Below, one piece after another: positions 51,186-63,721 of a stretch of DNA of 64,000 nt; position 1 is the stretch's first letter, and each line of letters starts with the position of its first letter. Under the pieces are notes generated by a model that searched no databases, was not told the origin of the DNA, and saw nothing but the letters and a program-made list of their open reading frames with translations. This DNA comes from Punctularia strigosozonata HHB-11173 SS5 (taxonomy: Eukaryota > Basidiomycota > Agaricomycetes > Corticiales > Punctulariaceae): contig NW_006767445.1 of NCBI RefSeq assembly GCF_000264995.1, positions 919,163-983,162 on the forward strand, read 5' to 3'. The position numbers were made by a program, and so were the translations under genes.

Positions 51186-54100
51186 CTAGACAGCAGTCCC
51201 CATCTCTCTTCGCCGGAAGGAGGTAAAGAGCCGGAGAAATCGTGGCATGACGATCCCGGCGTATTTATCCTTCCAGAAGTTCGAGCCTGCAGCTTGAACC
51301 GACGACTCCGAGTCACTTTCATAGTAGTAATAGTCTTCGTTGGGGCGCTTATACTTGATCGCGGTCGAGAGCTGCTTGGACCACGAATGGTGGTCGTCCC
51401 ACGTCGTGCTGATGCACCAGAATACGGCGATCGTGCACATCGCCGATAATATGCCCATCATTATTCGAGTGCGGGCGGTCGTTGAGTCGAAGAAGAGCAG
51501 GAAGCACGACACCGCGAATGTGACCATCCTGGGTGATAGGGTCAGGCATTGAATAGACAGACTCGCGACAGGAAGCGCCTCACCCCCACATCAACAGCGC
51601 GTAGGGAAGCGCATACAGTATCGCTGATAGAGCTATTGATCAGCGTATATATATTCAAAGATTAGACGGACACGTACATAGGACCTCGAGTCCGTAAAAC
51701 GGATGCGCTCTCTTCTGTAGAGTATCAGACTAATCCGATGTCAGAAAGGGGCCGAATCACAAGATACTGGGCTACGAACGGCATCAGCAGCAGACATATG
51801 GTGGTTTAGGCGATAGTGGCGATCCAGTATCATGCCGAGCTGAGCTCTTCACTTCAGAACCCCTGATTACTTATCACGCACGAGAAACGCCTGCTTACAA
51901 TGATGGTCCCAATCGAGGCCGTCGTAGATATATACGACAAGATCTGCGCCCACGACCTCTGAGGCGAGGCAAGATCGAAGTCGAAATTTGACAGGTTGCT
52001 GAACGTAGAGTTGCCGCCGATGCTGATGAAGTTCGGCGCCTGGTTCGTCTGGTCGACGCTCGGAATCGCGAGGAAAGCCACCTGTCATTCGCCCGCGCAT
52101 CAGCCACGGATGCGGCGACATCCCTTGAGGATCACTCACGTTGACGGACAGCAGGACGGTGGACTGTTAGATCGGAAGTCAACAACGAGTCGTTTACTGG
52201 GCTGCCGAGTAGCAGGCGATACGCACAGGTAAGAGGAACTTGTCCCACTCCTGTTGAATCTTCTCCACAAACTTCCTCCATGCGTGCTCGTGCACGATTT
52301 TATCAACCCATATCATGCGGAAATGGCGAAGATGTATGTCTGGCGCGAAGAACAGCAACGGGGATACGACGGTGATCAGCAAGGTCGGCGGGTGCTGACT
52401 CTCCGCGTGTAGTGGCTGGCTATAGTTTAGCCTGGCAGCGTGCTGACCGTGGAAGTGGAGGAAGCGGTTGTGATCTGTTGAAAGCTATGTAAGGCTGGGT
52501 TGTTGCACAGGAAGAGGAAGAATCTCACGAAACAGGGCCATCATTCTTCCTACAGTCGTGAAAAGCGATTAATTATGCACACCGATGCTCGCTTAGAGGA
52601 CCTTACCAACGACGCAGGCAGAATAACCCCCGATTTCCTGAACATCTGTCGAAGAGATTCAGCAGGGAGCATGCTGGAATGAGGCAGAGAACGTACAGTT
52701 GACGTTCTTGACGAACTCCATAATAGTCATGACCTCCTCGTGCGTATACGGCGAAGTAGACCGCCGAGAGGTGAACATGTCTATACTGGCCGCCGTCAGA
52801 TACGAGAAGCGGGAACTGTGATTCACTTGCCGACGCCGCTATGCATCATGATTCCAAGGAGCTCTCGAAGGAGGTCCTCGCTTATGCGACGCTGGAGAGG
52901 GAAATACTCCCAATGTGTCCTGGGAGGGCAGTGTTTAGTATAACCTTTAGACAGAACATAGAAAAACCCACCAGTAATGGGCCGAGAGCTCAACCTCTAC
53001 GCGTACAGGAAGTCACGTCAAGCCACTGACGGAAAGCGGTCGAGAGCGGTGACATACTGATGTGTGACATATTCTCGACGCCAAGGACATGCCCGATCGT
53101 CGAGTGAAGGTCCATGACGTCAAGCCAGAACAATATACGCTCTTGATGATTCACGCAGTAGTAATAGCATGACTCTTTACCGTCCCCTTCAGATGGAAGT
53201 TCAAGTACGATTTCGGCGTCCTGCGGGAATTCGGAACCATGAGAATGCTTGACCTCCTCGATGATCTTCATCGCCGTCTGAATCTTCTCGTACACATCCG
53301 GGTCACATATGCGGGCATCCGTAAGGAAGTTCTGTAAAACACGTAAGATTCGTGGTTCTGTATTGATGCGAAGGAATCACCTCAGTGGGATGATGGTAAT
53401 ATACTGGACCTTCTGGATGAACATATCTATCCCAGCCGAGGGGAAGTGGAGTACTGCAACGCTCGTCAGGCGCTGATCATTGTTCACAGTTCGTTCCAAC
53501 TCACTCGATGTAGTCCATAGTCATTGGTGGCAACTGTAAACCCGACTTGTGGCTTGGTCTGCGGAGCACGCGGCTGAGTAAGAGTAATAACACATGTAAG
53601 CGAGGGGTGCGCACACGACAAAGTTCCTCGCGTATCGGTTGACACTGTGTGTGTCAATGGGGAAGATTCCGTGGTCATCCAAGCTGGGTCTATTCCGTTC
53701 CCTGGAGCCCGCGTTAGGGCGAGCGGGATTGTGATAAGGCTAGTGATAGTGAAGATTGTATTAGCTGGGCTATGACATGTCCATGACGCTGTCAGATTCA
53801 CCTCGGCCAAGCTCTGCATCGTCGGTAAGGGAACATGCACCTCTGAAGCAGAGGGCGAAGAAGTCCTGCTGACACCAATGTCGTACGAAAGCGCTTGTCC
53901 GGTAAGGGCAGCTGCTTCAGTGATTAGGACATATCTCGTCGCGCAAAGCTCTATAGACATACTGTCGCTGTCGCGCCCATCGTAGCCGACCTCTGGCGAA
54001 TGCACTACAATGCTCACTACGGAGGCAGAATCGCCCGGTACTGGGGTATGTGGACGAGAAGGGCCCGCCGCAGGGACTGCAAGCGTTTGCATGCTCTGCA

Positions 54101-54614
54101 CGACGGTCCCTTCGACAGGCACGTCTTCCCCTCTTCGGTTTTCTTCGCGCAACGTAATTTCAGGGGAAGAGATAGAGCGCAGATCATGTCCGCGAGAGGG
54201 GGTGTAAGGACTCGTCCGTTGCATAGGCTCTAGGCAAATATCGACGGATGACCTTGATGCGTGACGACGAAACTCGCTATCCTGGTAGCCAATTTCGAGG
54301 AAAGCTCCCCTGTATCTCCCCGGTCCAGGTGAGGGCGTCCGAGATCGCGGCAGCGAAGCGAGGTTGGTTGGCTGCCTGCTCGCCATGATCGCGTCTTGTC
54401 CGCCTCGCGCATGCACTTGCGCGTTCTTTCTCCTCTCCTCCTCTCCCTCTCTTTCCCGCAATGTGCCTCTTCCACCTCTTCCGCGTACCATACTGGACAA
54501 GAGCTTGTAGAGCACTGACCAGAGTTGCAGAAGAGCAGACCATGATCGCTTTGGCACAAGCTGGCGAAGTCGGCCGAGCAGCCACCGTAGCGTGCGCTGC
54601 ACCATGTCGAACAT
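51186..54614 (-). CDS. Agaricomycete WW-like/multi-pass membrane protein
   Basis: A basidiomycete-specific family of unknown function. From the N-terminus: an amphipathic helix region (TLRWLLGRLRQLVPKR and SALLQLWSVLYKLL), a Ser/Pro-rich region (RPHTPVPGD), then, in an exon at 53391-53453, LPLGWDRYVHPEGPVYYHHPTE, a WW-like motif in which the second Trp is not visible. The next exon (about 53000-53331) has NFLTDARICDPDVYEKI and YYYCVNHQERILFWLD. The C-terminal half has SPLLFFAPDIHLRHFRMIW, AFLAIPSVDQ and at least three hydrophobic helices (MVTFAVSCFLLFFDST; IMMGILSAMCTIAVFWCI), ending KYAGIVMPRFLRLFTSF. Many introns; the join between the N-terminal exon and the WW-like exon needs a frame change I could not place, so these might be two genes. 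An N-terminal relic lies next to it. Confidence 0.65.
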
Positions 54615-54634
54615 GGGGGTCGGATGTCGGGCAC

Positions 54635-55479
54635 TATCGCATCTGCTGTCGAAGATCTTTTACAACACCATAAAGGCAGTCCTGTTCATATGAAAACCGG
54701 TCGCAACATTGCGAGCCGCTTTGGCACGGCAAAGAAGACTAGCCTCATTGTCGGTGGTGAGAACAGAGTCCCGATATGGAAGTCGCGGACAGCATTGTCC
54801 TTCCGTCCTTGTCGGGATGAACACGTATGCACAGCTTGTGTGCAGCTTGTTCATGCACCGTCTTCAGCCTCCTCATACGGCGGCTGGACGAGTCAAACAG
54901 CCAGGCGATGGGCCTTTCTGACGCTTGAACTTGCTCAATACTTATGGCATGATATACACATGGGTCATCTTCTGTGATCGGATGCTTCTTGAACTTCGCG
55001 AAACCTGCATGCCTGCCCTGGCCGTTCGAAGGCGCCCATCGTGCAAGATACTTATTACATATCCTGGAAGTCTCGAACTCTTGCCTTTTCCTTGGACACG
55101 AGACCACGCCAATTGATCAAAGCGCCTATGGCGTCGGTATCTCCACGTTTACCAGCCACTTGAAGATGGCGTCCATCCATCCAGTGGTTCAATCCGGCGC
55201 ATTCCATATTTTGTCTCGGATGAACTTGGTCTGGTATCAGGTTTATCACCTCTTGTGCGGCCCTGGCCACCCGAGTCAGCGTCATACATATATTTATATC
55301 CGGGGTGCTCGAAGCTAATGTCACCGAAACGACAATATGTTGACAGCACACCGACACGCAACGCCGCCCGAGCACGCTCTGCAGCGTTTCAACCTCTCCA
55401 CCGCGCAACCCCTCACCATCTCACTCCTCGTTTCCGTGTTGCATCCTCTCCGTTGCTCTTCCCACACCTTCCTAGTCGA
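54635..55479. other. Divergent spacer, WW-like gene / Kre9-like gene
   Basis: Holds both promoters; ATATATTTATATCC near 55286-55300 is a likely TATA region for the plus-strand gene. No gene recognised. Confidence 0.5.
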
Positions 55480-56451
55480 ATGATGCTTCTTGCAGCGCTA
55501 TACGTCCTGACGGCGGGAATCAGTTCCGCCTACGCGTCTGTATATGTAACAGAGCCGGTCGCGGGGACTACGTACAAGGCGGGACAATACGCTCAAATAT
55601 CTTGGCGCGACGACGACCGCGCGCCACATATTCAAGATATGGGGCCGATGACCTTGAAGCTCTTCACCGCCAACGACGTTAGCATTGGAACCATTCGTTC
55701 GTGGCGCCTTGGCTAACCGTCATTCTTTACAGGAATACGTAGCTACTCTTGCCAAAGACGTGCACCCTTCTCGCAAACAGCATGGCGTCTACCTCCCGCA
55801 TTCATTAGGAAGCGACAACACTGATTAGTCCGTACCGCTCTCATATATCCTCGTGCTGCCCTCTGACTGCGCGCCCACCAGCGTCATGCACTTTGTCAGT
55901 GAAGATCCCAGGCTGACCGTCTACACCGCCAACTTTCCCATCCGCCCCTCCAAGCCCTCTTCCTCCTCCAGTGCGCGCGCTTCTCCATTCTCCGGCCACA
56001 GACCGTACACTGAACGATCTCACGTATCACAGAATCTCACCATACCACATCGCTGTACGAGCAACTCGCGGCGCCGATGGCGGTGGAAGTGAGCACCTAC
56101 AGCGACACGGCGACGTACACCGAAGCGCCGATCTACCAACCCGTCGTCACGCTCTTCGCGCAGAACGAGACGATCACGAGCACGCTCAAGCCGACCAAAT
56201 CGGAACTCGCGGACACGACCGTCTTCGAGCAGAGCATAGCCGCCTTCCCCACGTCCTCCTCCAGCAAGCAGGAGGCCGACTCGATGGGCACCGTGTACGA
56301 GCAGCCGAAGGCAAAAAGCGCGGCCTCCTCTGGCGCACGGTTCTGTCGCGGCGCTGGCGGCAGGTGGTGGAGTGTAGACGCTGAGCGGCTGAAATTCCAG
56401 GCCGTGTTTGTGTTCTGGCCAGCGCTGATCGGCGTCACGATGGCACTCTGA
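55480..56451 (+). CDS. Kre9/Knh1-like secreted, probably GPI-anchored cell-wall protein
   Basis: Small wall protein of the Ser-Thr-rich GPI-anchored (PF10342) group. MMLLAALYVLTAGISSAYAS is a signal peptide, then VYVTEPVAGTTYKAGQYAQI with SWRDD, and MTLKLFTAND. After an intron EYVATLAKDVHPS and VYLPHSLGSDNTD follow; a second intron with donor GTCCGT leads into YVMHFVSEDPRLTVYTANF. The rest contains STYSDTATYTEAPIYQPVV, a Ser/Lys-rich stalk and a hydrophobic tail (FQAVFVFWPALIGVTMAL), fitting a GPI signal. First-intron donor (GTTAGC at 55678) and the introns after 55940 are uncertain. The family acts in wall glucan assembly or adhesion; the specific role here is unknown. Confidence 0.75.
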
Positions 56452-57071
56452 GAAGATGTCGGTTCAGGGTTATGAACGCTTGGGCTTTGTGTGGCTGTAT
56501 TCGGGGGCTTTGTATGGCTGTGATTTCGCCTTCCGGTTTTGTGTGCGATTGTTCGCCGTTTTTCTATGCATTGCTATCTGCAGCACTAATCTCTCCTGTG
56601 TATCTGTTTCGTGCACGCGATCTATCGTATTCAATACTATTCATCATCGCTAAGTAGCTTGCAATGAGGCATGACGTTCTGACGCCGTCTGGGTCCGACG
56701 TCGAAGCGTTCTCGTATTGACTCTGAGTGCGAAGCAATCAATCACGGCTCAGTGCCGATGGCCATGGGATTGTCTGAACATGCGCGCGCCCACGCTACGA
56801 ACATGATGTTTTTGGGATTTGAAGGCTGGAAATCCGTCTATCACCCCCGCAGAAGCAAACGAAGGGGAGGTGCGCCGCGCAAGGCCATGATCCGTCCTCT
56901 CAATCGGTCCGGACGAACGTCGATGACATCGTCGGCGACAACGGTATGCGTTCCGGGGAGAGGGCGGCGGGAGTATATAAGCCCCACACCCGGATTTCGC
57001 AGCGATGTGAACGAATCGGGCGCAGAGTCCCCACAGCCCTGCAGTACCGTACACGCAGCACAATTGCAACG
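56452..57071. other. Spacer upstream of the 2OG oxygenase
   Basis: No gene seen. GAGTATATAAGCCC at about 56970-56985 is a probable TATA box. Confidence 0.5.
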
Positions 57072-58597
57072 ATGACGGCAGCCCCATTCGCCCGCATCAT
57101 GCCCTCTTGTCGACCGCTGCTCGCTCGCGCTATGGGCCATCGACCGAAACCGAGGCCGGCGGTGGGCGTCCGGCGGCGAACGCTCGCGACGGTTGTGCGG
57201 GAGGCACGGGGAGATATGGAAGAGACGATGCCGCCGTTTCCCACGAACGTGACGACGCATCCGTTGCTGGTCATCGACCATGCAAGGATCGTAGCGGGAG
57301 ATGAAGAGGAGGTGGACAGGTTATGGCACGCGGCGACGACGCTTGGATTCTGGTAGTGAGTGGCACACCGGTGTTTTTTAACATCGTGTTGCGGAGCATA
57401 GGGCTGATAAGGATTTGGTGTGGGGGTAGCTTGAAGAACCATGGCGTGGAAGAGGAGGTTCGACGCATGTTCGAGATGGGGCGGGAGACGATGGCGTTGC
57501 CGATGGAGGAGAAGATGAAGTTCGAGCAGGGGGACAGCGGAATGTCTGCAGGGTAGGGAGCAAGTTTGTCTTCCGGCGTGCGAACATACTGGCTGACGTA
57601 GATGGTGGCAGGTACAAGGCGGCCGGGGCGAATGCAACAGACGAGAACGGGAGCCCAGACACTGTCGAGTTCATTAACGTCGCCAAGGACGATGCGCTAG
57701 CGTACCCGCGCGTCGTGTACCGGACCTACCCCCGCACGGTTAACGCCCGGATGGAGACTGCCGTCCGGCCGTTCGTCGCCAAGTCGAGCGCGGTCAACAC
57801 GACCCTCCTGCGCGTGTTAGGGCGGAGGCTGGGGCTTCCGGAGGGCGCGTTGGAGAAGAGGCACAGTGATGTCGAGACGAGTGGGAGCGAAGCGCGCTGC
57901 ATCCGCAAGCCCGCGATGAGCGAGAAAGCCGCGTCGAGCGCGGTGGCGATCGGGGGCCACACGGATTTCGGGAGCTTGAGCTTCTTGCATAACAGACTTG
58001 GAGGATTGCAGGTTTTGACGCCGGGAACAGACGAGTGGCAGTACGTCAAGGTAACATTACGTTTTCCTCGCAACATGGCAGACGATTGGGACTAATTTGG
58101 TGGCGTGGTGATGTTAGCCGATACCTGGTCATGCAATATGCAACCTCGGAGATGCTATGGCCCTGTTCAGCGGCGGTATCCTTCGGTCTAATATGCATCG
58201 CGTGGTGTGAGTGTCGGTCATGTGGACGTTTTGAGGGAGTATCTAACTACCATGGTCGATAGCCCTCCTCCCGGCGAACAGTCCAAATTCGAGCGTTGGT
58301 CACTAGTCTTCTTCACGCGACCAGGGAACTCCGTACCGCTGCGTGCGCTGGAGGCAGAGAGCGCGTTGATCGCCGAGGCGGTGGAGAAAGCGGATGACTC
58401 GGAGAAGTACAGAGGCACATGGACCTCGAGCGATTGGTTCGCCCGAAGGATCAAGAATCAGCGTTTGCGCAACCGAACGGTATGTGATGATGTTCCTACG
58501 CCGAATTTCACCTCTCCTAAATGCAAGTCATTTACTGCAGGGCCCAGAGACATGGCGTGCGAGTCGCGGCACTGAGCATCAGGCGTCGAAGTCATAG
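57072..58597 (+). CDS. 2-oxoglutarate/Fe(II)-dependent oxygenase (isopenicillin-N-synthase-like)
   Basis: Non-heme iron dioxygenase of the DIOX_N/2OG-FeII_Oxy family. Exons 57072-57352, 57430-57552, 57612-58050, 58118-58206, 58263-58479 and 58541-58597 give 401 residues. After an Arg-rich N-terminal extension comes HPLLVIDHARIVAGDEEEV, GFCLKNHGVEEEVRRMF and FEQGDSG. Iron ligands are HTDFGSL (His, Asp) and MHRVV (His); ERWSLVFFTRP supplies the 2-oxoglutarate Arg. The first about 48 residues (ARAMGHRPKPRPAVGVRRR) look like a mitochondrial presequence; a start at METMPPFP would remove it. Two relatives, a relic at 49 kb and a partial gene at the window end, share exon 1/2 structure. Substrate unknown. 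Confidence 0.92.
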
Positions 58598-59200
58598 CTT
58601 GACCGCGAGCGGTGGCACTGGAAGCATGAATTTAGCCTGAAAGCTCGTAGCATCATAAGACAAGCAGTTCAGAGCAGCGCACGGGTTTCAGTAGTATTAG
58701 GAGCGGCCTGGAGGATCCGCTAGATAGCTGATATCGAGGAGAATTGTTTGACGAGACGAGTCGCAATAATGACATTTATTCGCCGACGTCTCATGCGACG
58801 TGTACGAGTATAAAGGCCTCGAATTCGACATCGTTTTTGGGCGTAACGAAAGCCTTGTAGTAGATTATCACTGCCGTCCTGACCACAAAACCGAAATCCG
58901 CTGGACAGAGCTGGAGCCTGGAACAAAGAACAGAGGAGGAAAAAAGGACATAGGGGTTAGACACAGCCACACGAACAAACAGAGCCAACCACAGAGGCGT
59001 TCACCGCTACCGTCATGTCGGGGTGGCTTATAGCATTTGAGGCTTCACATTCAAGTTTCGTTTATCTGGATTGCCTCGGCTGAGTCTTCATCATCGGCGT
59101 CGTCGGACACGCTAGCTACTCCGGGACCACGCACTCGAGCTTGGAGGATCCTTCCCGTCCACTCCTACCTACTAGCTGACACCGCTCGACTACCTCAGCC
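58598..59200. other. Spacer upstream of the chromodomain gene
   Basis: About 600 bp, no gene or repeat recognised. Confidence 0.5.
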
Positions 59201-62200
59201 ATGCCACGATCTGCTTCGCCCCATTCTGAAGAACCGGAAGTCGGAGAATTATCCGAACGCGACCCGGATACCCAGTTTGAGCCGTCGCCGTCCGACGAGC
59301 TGTACGAGGTCGAGAAGATCCTCGACGAGACGAAAATCAAGTACAAGGTTCGCTGGGCAGGCGTGGACCCTGCCACTGGCGAGCCGTGGGAGGACAGCTG
59401 GGTGCCGAAGAAGGACTGTACCGATGATCTGGTGAAGGAGTGGAAGCTGAGGAAGGTAGAGATGAAGAAGAATCACAGGCGCGGGAGCAGCAAGGCCGGC
59501 TCGGGTGCGTCGCATTCATTACCCAGCATATGCTGGTACATGCACGCAAATATGGATATGTTGACCCATAAAGATATAGTAGCATCGTCCTCTCGACGGC
59601 CTTCGAACGGGAACCCGGTTCGGCCGGTTCGGTCGAACAGCGTAGCTACGTCCTCGACCGTGACGGACCACCGCAAGCCGAAATCTTCGAAGGTCAAAAT
59701 GGAACACAGTCCATCACCGCCGGCCGTCAAACGCAAACGACGAAGGACTACTCCGTCACCTCCCCTGGATCCTTACGTGAACCCGTTCGACGGCGAAGTT
59801 CCCGATCCCGACGAAGAGGACGAAGAGCCCGGAGAGCCCACACTGAAGAAACGGCGGACGGTACAGGACGAGGTGCAGCCAAGCCCTCGATCCAGCCGAA
59901 AAACTGCTACGGAACTTGCCGCGTCGCTGCATCGCAAGATGCAGTCGGAGGCCGAGCGCAGCCCTTCCGCGACCCCAACACGTACGCGCGCAAATTCTCC
60001 CCTCATCCGACCCGTTGCAACTACGAGAAATAAGCCTGTACATGAGAGTCAGGAGAGCTACGAAGTCAAGCCACGAAAGCGATGGGGCAAACGGGTACCG
60101 GCGGACGACGGTTCCGATCCTGAACCAGACCAATTCGAGGAGGTACCGCCCAGCTCCGACGAAGAGGCGCGACATAAACGATCCAAGTGTGTTCCTCAGC
60201 ATCATGCTCCCGTATGAAATGACGAGATTCGGCCCTGACACCTGCCATTCTCAGACAACTGCCAACAAAGATTCCCAAAGTGGTCGCCAGACGAGGTTTC
60301 TCGCCCTCTGCCGTCGCTCGACCGAAACCCAAGCCAGGTCCTCCCCTCGACCCAGACATTGAGATCATCTCGCCTCCTCTGAGCGTAGCATCAAGATCCA
60401 CCGCGCGGTCTACCGCGAAGCGCCAACGCAACGGCGCCGAGGCTGCTCGTCCCAAGCCCGGTACCACGCTTAACGGGATTAACGACATCCCTCCGAACCC
60501 CATATCGAAAGTACCCGGCACAACCGTTGAACCCTCGCAGGTACCTACTTCGTCCTTCGAACGCCCGGAACTCGCTGCAGACGCTATCCGAAGGGTCGCC
60601 GCAGCAGCACTGTCTAAGCCACCCCGAACCAAACCCTTGATAAACATTGAGGGCAGGTCGTCGTCGTCTTCGTCTTCAAGTCCAACACCCGTGCCCGTGC
60701 CTGCCATGATATCCCATCTCAAGGCCAAACACCGGGTCACCGGGGGACCCACTCCTCCCAAACTCTCGGCCTCGACGGGCAAGAAGCAGCCGCGCGCGAC
60801 GCACCCGCTCGCCGAAGAAGAGGAGGAGAACACGCAGGACCTCCTTGGTCTTGGGTTCGCTGCTGCGGAACGCGTGCAGCACGATCAGGGAGACGAAGTG
60901 GGTGGTCTGGTCTTCGACCCAAATTCGCCACTCGAATTTGATGATGCACAGCCGCCGAGACGTCTCTTTTCCGCAAGCCGCTCGCCGGACCCAGCCGCCG
61001 CGGCCCCGGCTGTAGTCGCGGTAGAATCAGCGGAAACGACTCAGCAAACCAACTCGTCCGGACTGTCCTACATCACGCCTCCGCCTCAGCCGGACCCCAT
61101 GATGCATGGTTCGACCAGCAGCCGGACAAGCGGCTTGCAACGAACCACGAGCTTGGTGAAGAAAATGAAGGATCGGAGGGAAAGCTCGGGGAAGGCGAAG
61201 GAGGACCAGTCTGCGGGGTGGGGACCGATACCGCGGATGGATGCTGACGACATGCGGCCGTATGTCCTTCAGAGCTCCAGCGCGTTGCCGGATGGCAAGC
61301 CGCGGAGGCGTAAACCTAGGGACCGGGATAGTGAAGACGAAGCTGACGCGCCCATGAGCTCGATCGAACAGTTCAGCTCTCCAGAGAAGCCTGCGTCGTC
61401 GACCCTTGAATCTTTCAGTCGACTCGGGCGCGCGCCGCATCCGTTCAGTCAAGTGACGGACGAGAACGACGCAAGGCTGAGAGAGCGGGGGAAGAGACTG
61501 TCGGAGGCGCGGAAGCAAGCGAAGTCAGAAAGGGAGAAGGCACGGAGGCGGACCATAGAGGAGATTGGGATTGTGCCGAGCTCGGACTCCGCGCTGACGT
61601 GGGCTAGGCTGGAGGAGCAAAAATCGGATGTAAGGACTGAGAAGGAAGGCGAAGAGGAGGACGAGCTGGCGGAGGAGATGGAGCAGTTCGTCGACTTTGA
61701 CGGGGGGAATGACGAGGAAGACGTCGCTGCGTCGGTCTTGGATGAGAGCCGAGTGCGTGGAGCTGCCAGTGAAGGTGTCGACGTGACCGGGTTGGCGCAG
61801 TCGTCGGACCACCAGCGCGATCAGCAGTCCGATGACGAGGAACAGGTATGCTGCGCCCCGATTGTCAAACACCTGAGTAGGAACAGACGCTAAACGGCAC
61901 TCCAGGTCCACACGTTTGACGGCTCTGCGGACGCACTCCCGTCCTCAATTCCGCCTCAGATTACGCAAACACAGATGGGTGTATGTGTCAGAGTTCCCGG
62001 GATCCATTGAAAACTCGTTGACGTCCATCCGTGCAGTCTACTTCTCAAGAACTTGATCGTCTTCAGAAAGAGCTCACGCGGCTCAGAGCGGAAAACCGTA
62101 ACCTTAAGACGTCCCTCGAAACGCTCAATGCCCAACAGATCGCGCGGGACGAGTTGGCCGTAGCACGGGAGGCCGAAATCACCGCTGAACTGAAAGAGTG

Positions 62201-63254
62201 GGAAACCGAGCGCGCGTCCCTAGTACAGGAGCGCGATACGCTCCGACAGAGTCTGCTAAATGCAGAAACGGGGCAGGCGGCTGCCAAAATGTCTCTGGAA
62301 GAGGAGGTAGCCAAGTTGAAGGCCGAGTTAGCCGCGGACCGGGACGCACGTATGCACGACGCGTCTGACCGGGACGCTGAACGAAACACCCTTCACGAGG
62401 AGATCAACCGGCTCACGCTCGAGCGAGACGACGCGGTGGTCCAGCGGGCAGGGCTGGACACGCGGCTTGAGACACTGAAGCGTCAGAAAGAAGACGCCGA
62501 GCGTTCCTCGGAAGTGTTTCGCGACTTGTACCTTCGCGCATCCGGATTTGCGGACGAGGTCCGAGCGGAGAATAAGGACCTTCTGCAGCGGGCAGAGGTC
62601 GCAGAGGGGCGCGCGGAGGAGGGGGTCGCGATGGTGAAGGGGCTGTACGAGGATCGGCTAGCAAGACTTGGCGAGGATCGCGAGCGGTGGAAGGTACGGG
62701 CCGAAATTGCGGAAGAACGCGAGAGGCGGACGAACGCAGACGACCTCAGGCAGCGAGCGGCGGAGTGGGGCGAGCTGAAGAAGAAACTCGGGGTTTTGGA
62801 GGAGAAGTTGAGCGCAGCGAGGGCAGCACGGGCGACGGTCGCCAATGAGTCGCAGCACATGGTCGATAAACTCGACAGGTCCAACGCGACGTTGAAGAGG
62901 CAAGCCGAGTGGATCGGAAAGCTACAGGACATGCTAAGAGCATTCGCGGAGAACGCCGTCGGGCCCCTGCTCCAGGAACTGGCGGGAGCCATGGCCGACC
63001 TGGATCCGGGAGCGCACACCGACACGACCCGCTTTCCGAAGGACCCTGATGAGGATACAACAGATGGATCGCTGGATGCTGATGGTGTCGTCGACGACAA
63101 CAACGATGACACTGGGGACTGGGTTTTTTCGTGTAAATATCGAGACGGCCATGGCGGAGAAGTCCCCTGTCCACTGGTCTTCAAAACGAAAGAGGTACGC
63201 TATCTAGATCATATCGGCTGGCATTTTCTCAAGCAGCCTGCGCACAGGAACTAA
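59201..63254 (+). CDS. Chromodomain/coiled-coil nuclear protein with a C-terminal zinc-finger-like motif
   Basis: Exons 59201-59504, 59583-60186, 60255-61845, 61906-61980 and 62037-63254 join in frame to 1263 residues. A chromodomain occupies about residues 28-80: LYEVEKILDETKIKYKVRWAG, then WEDSWVPKKD and LVKEWK; its aromatic cage positions (Tyr, Trp, Trp) are visible, so methyl-lysine binding is plausible. Residues 90-850 are disordered, rich in Ser/Pro and basic clusters (VKRKRRRT, KKRRTV), with nuclear signals. Residues about 858-1150 form a long coiled coil (ELDRLQKELTRLRAEN and onwards). An acidic stretch is followed by FSCKYRDGHGGEVPCP and a downstream H-x3-H, giving C-x11-C-x13-H-x3-H. 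I do not recognise a named orthologue. Its make-up suggests a heterochromatin or chromosome-structure protein. Confidence 0.85.
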
Positions 63255-63721
63255 AGAGGCATATCATCGAATCTCCCCACATCCCGAACTCGAGAGTGGT
63301 AGAATTGGAGAATCAACCCATGGTCGCGGCCACTGATTGAGTTATTTATCTGCATCTGGCTGTATGCGGTCACGACGTTTCCCCTCTTTAATCTGCCAGG
63401 CATTATATATTCATGTTCGATTTTGTGCCCTGTGTGCATCAGATGTATCGATAGCTGCCAATACCGAATTGACATCGCGTGGTGGACGACTTGTCTAGCG
63501 GTGAACACATCTGCACTGCATGTTGGCGTGGTTCGAAGTCGCGCTACTTTGGATGGATCTCTGCCGCAAACTATAACACGATTGAACAGTGCGGACCGCG
63601 AGCGATGAAGGTACGGAACTCTACTTCTAAATCGGCAACTTGCACTCACACCCACACCTGATATAGCATCCTCTCCACACTTTATATGCGCATATGCGTC
63701 GGGGATTCATCGGTTTCCGCC
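63255..63721. other. Spacer upstream of the last gene
   Basis: No gene seen; TTTATATGC at 63681-63689 may be its TATA box or contain an alternative in-frame start (ATG at 63686). Confidence 0.45.
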
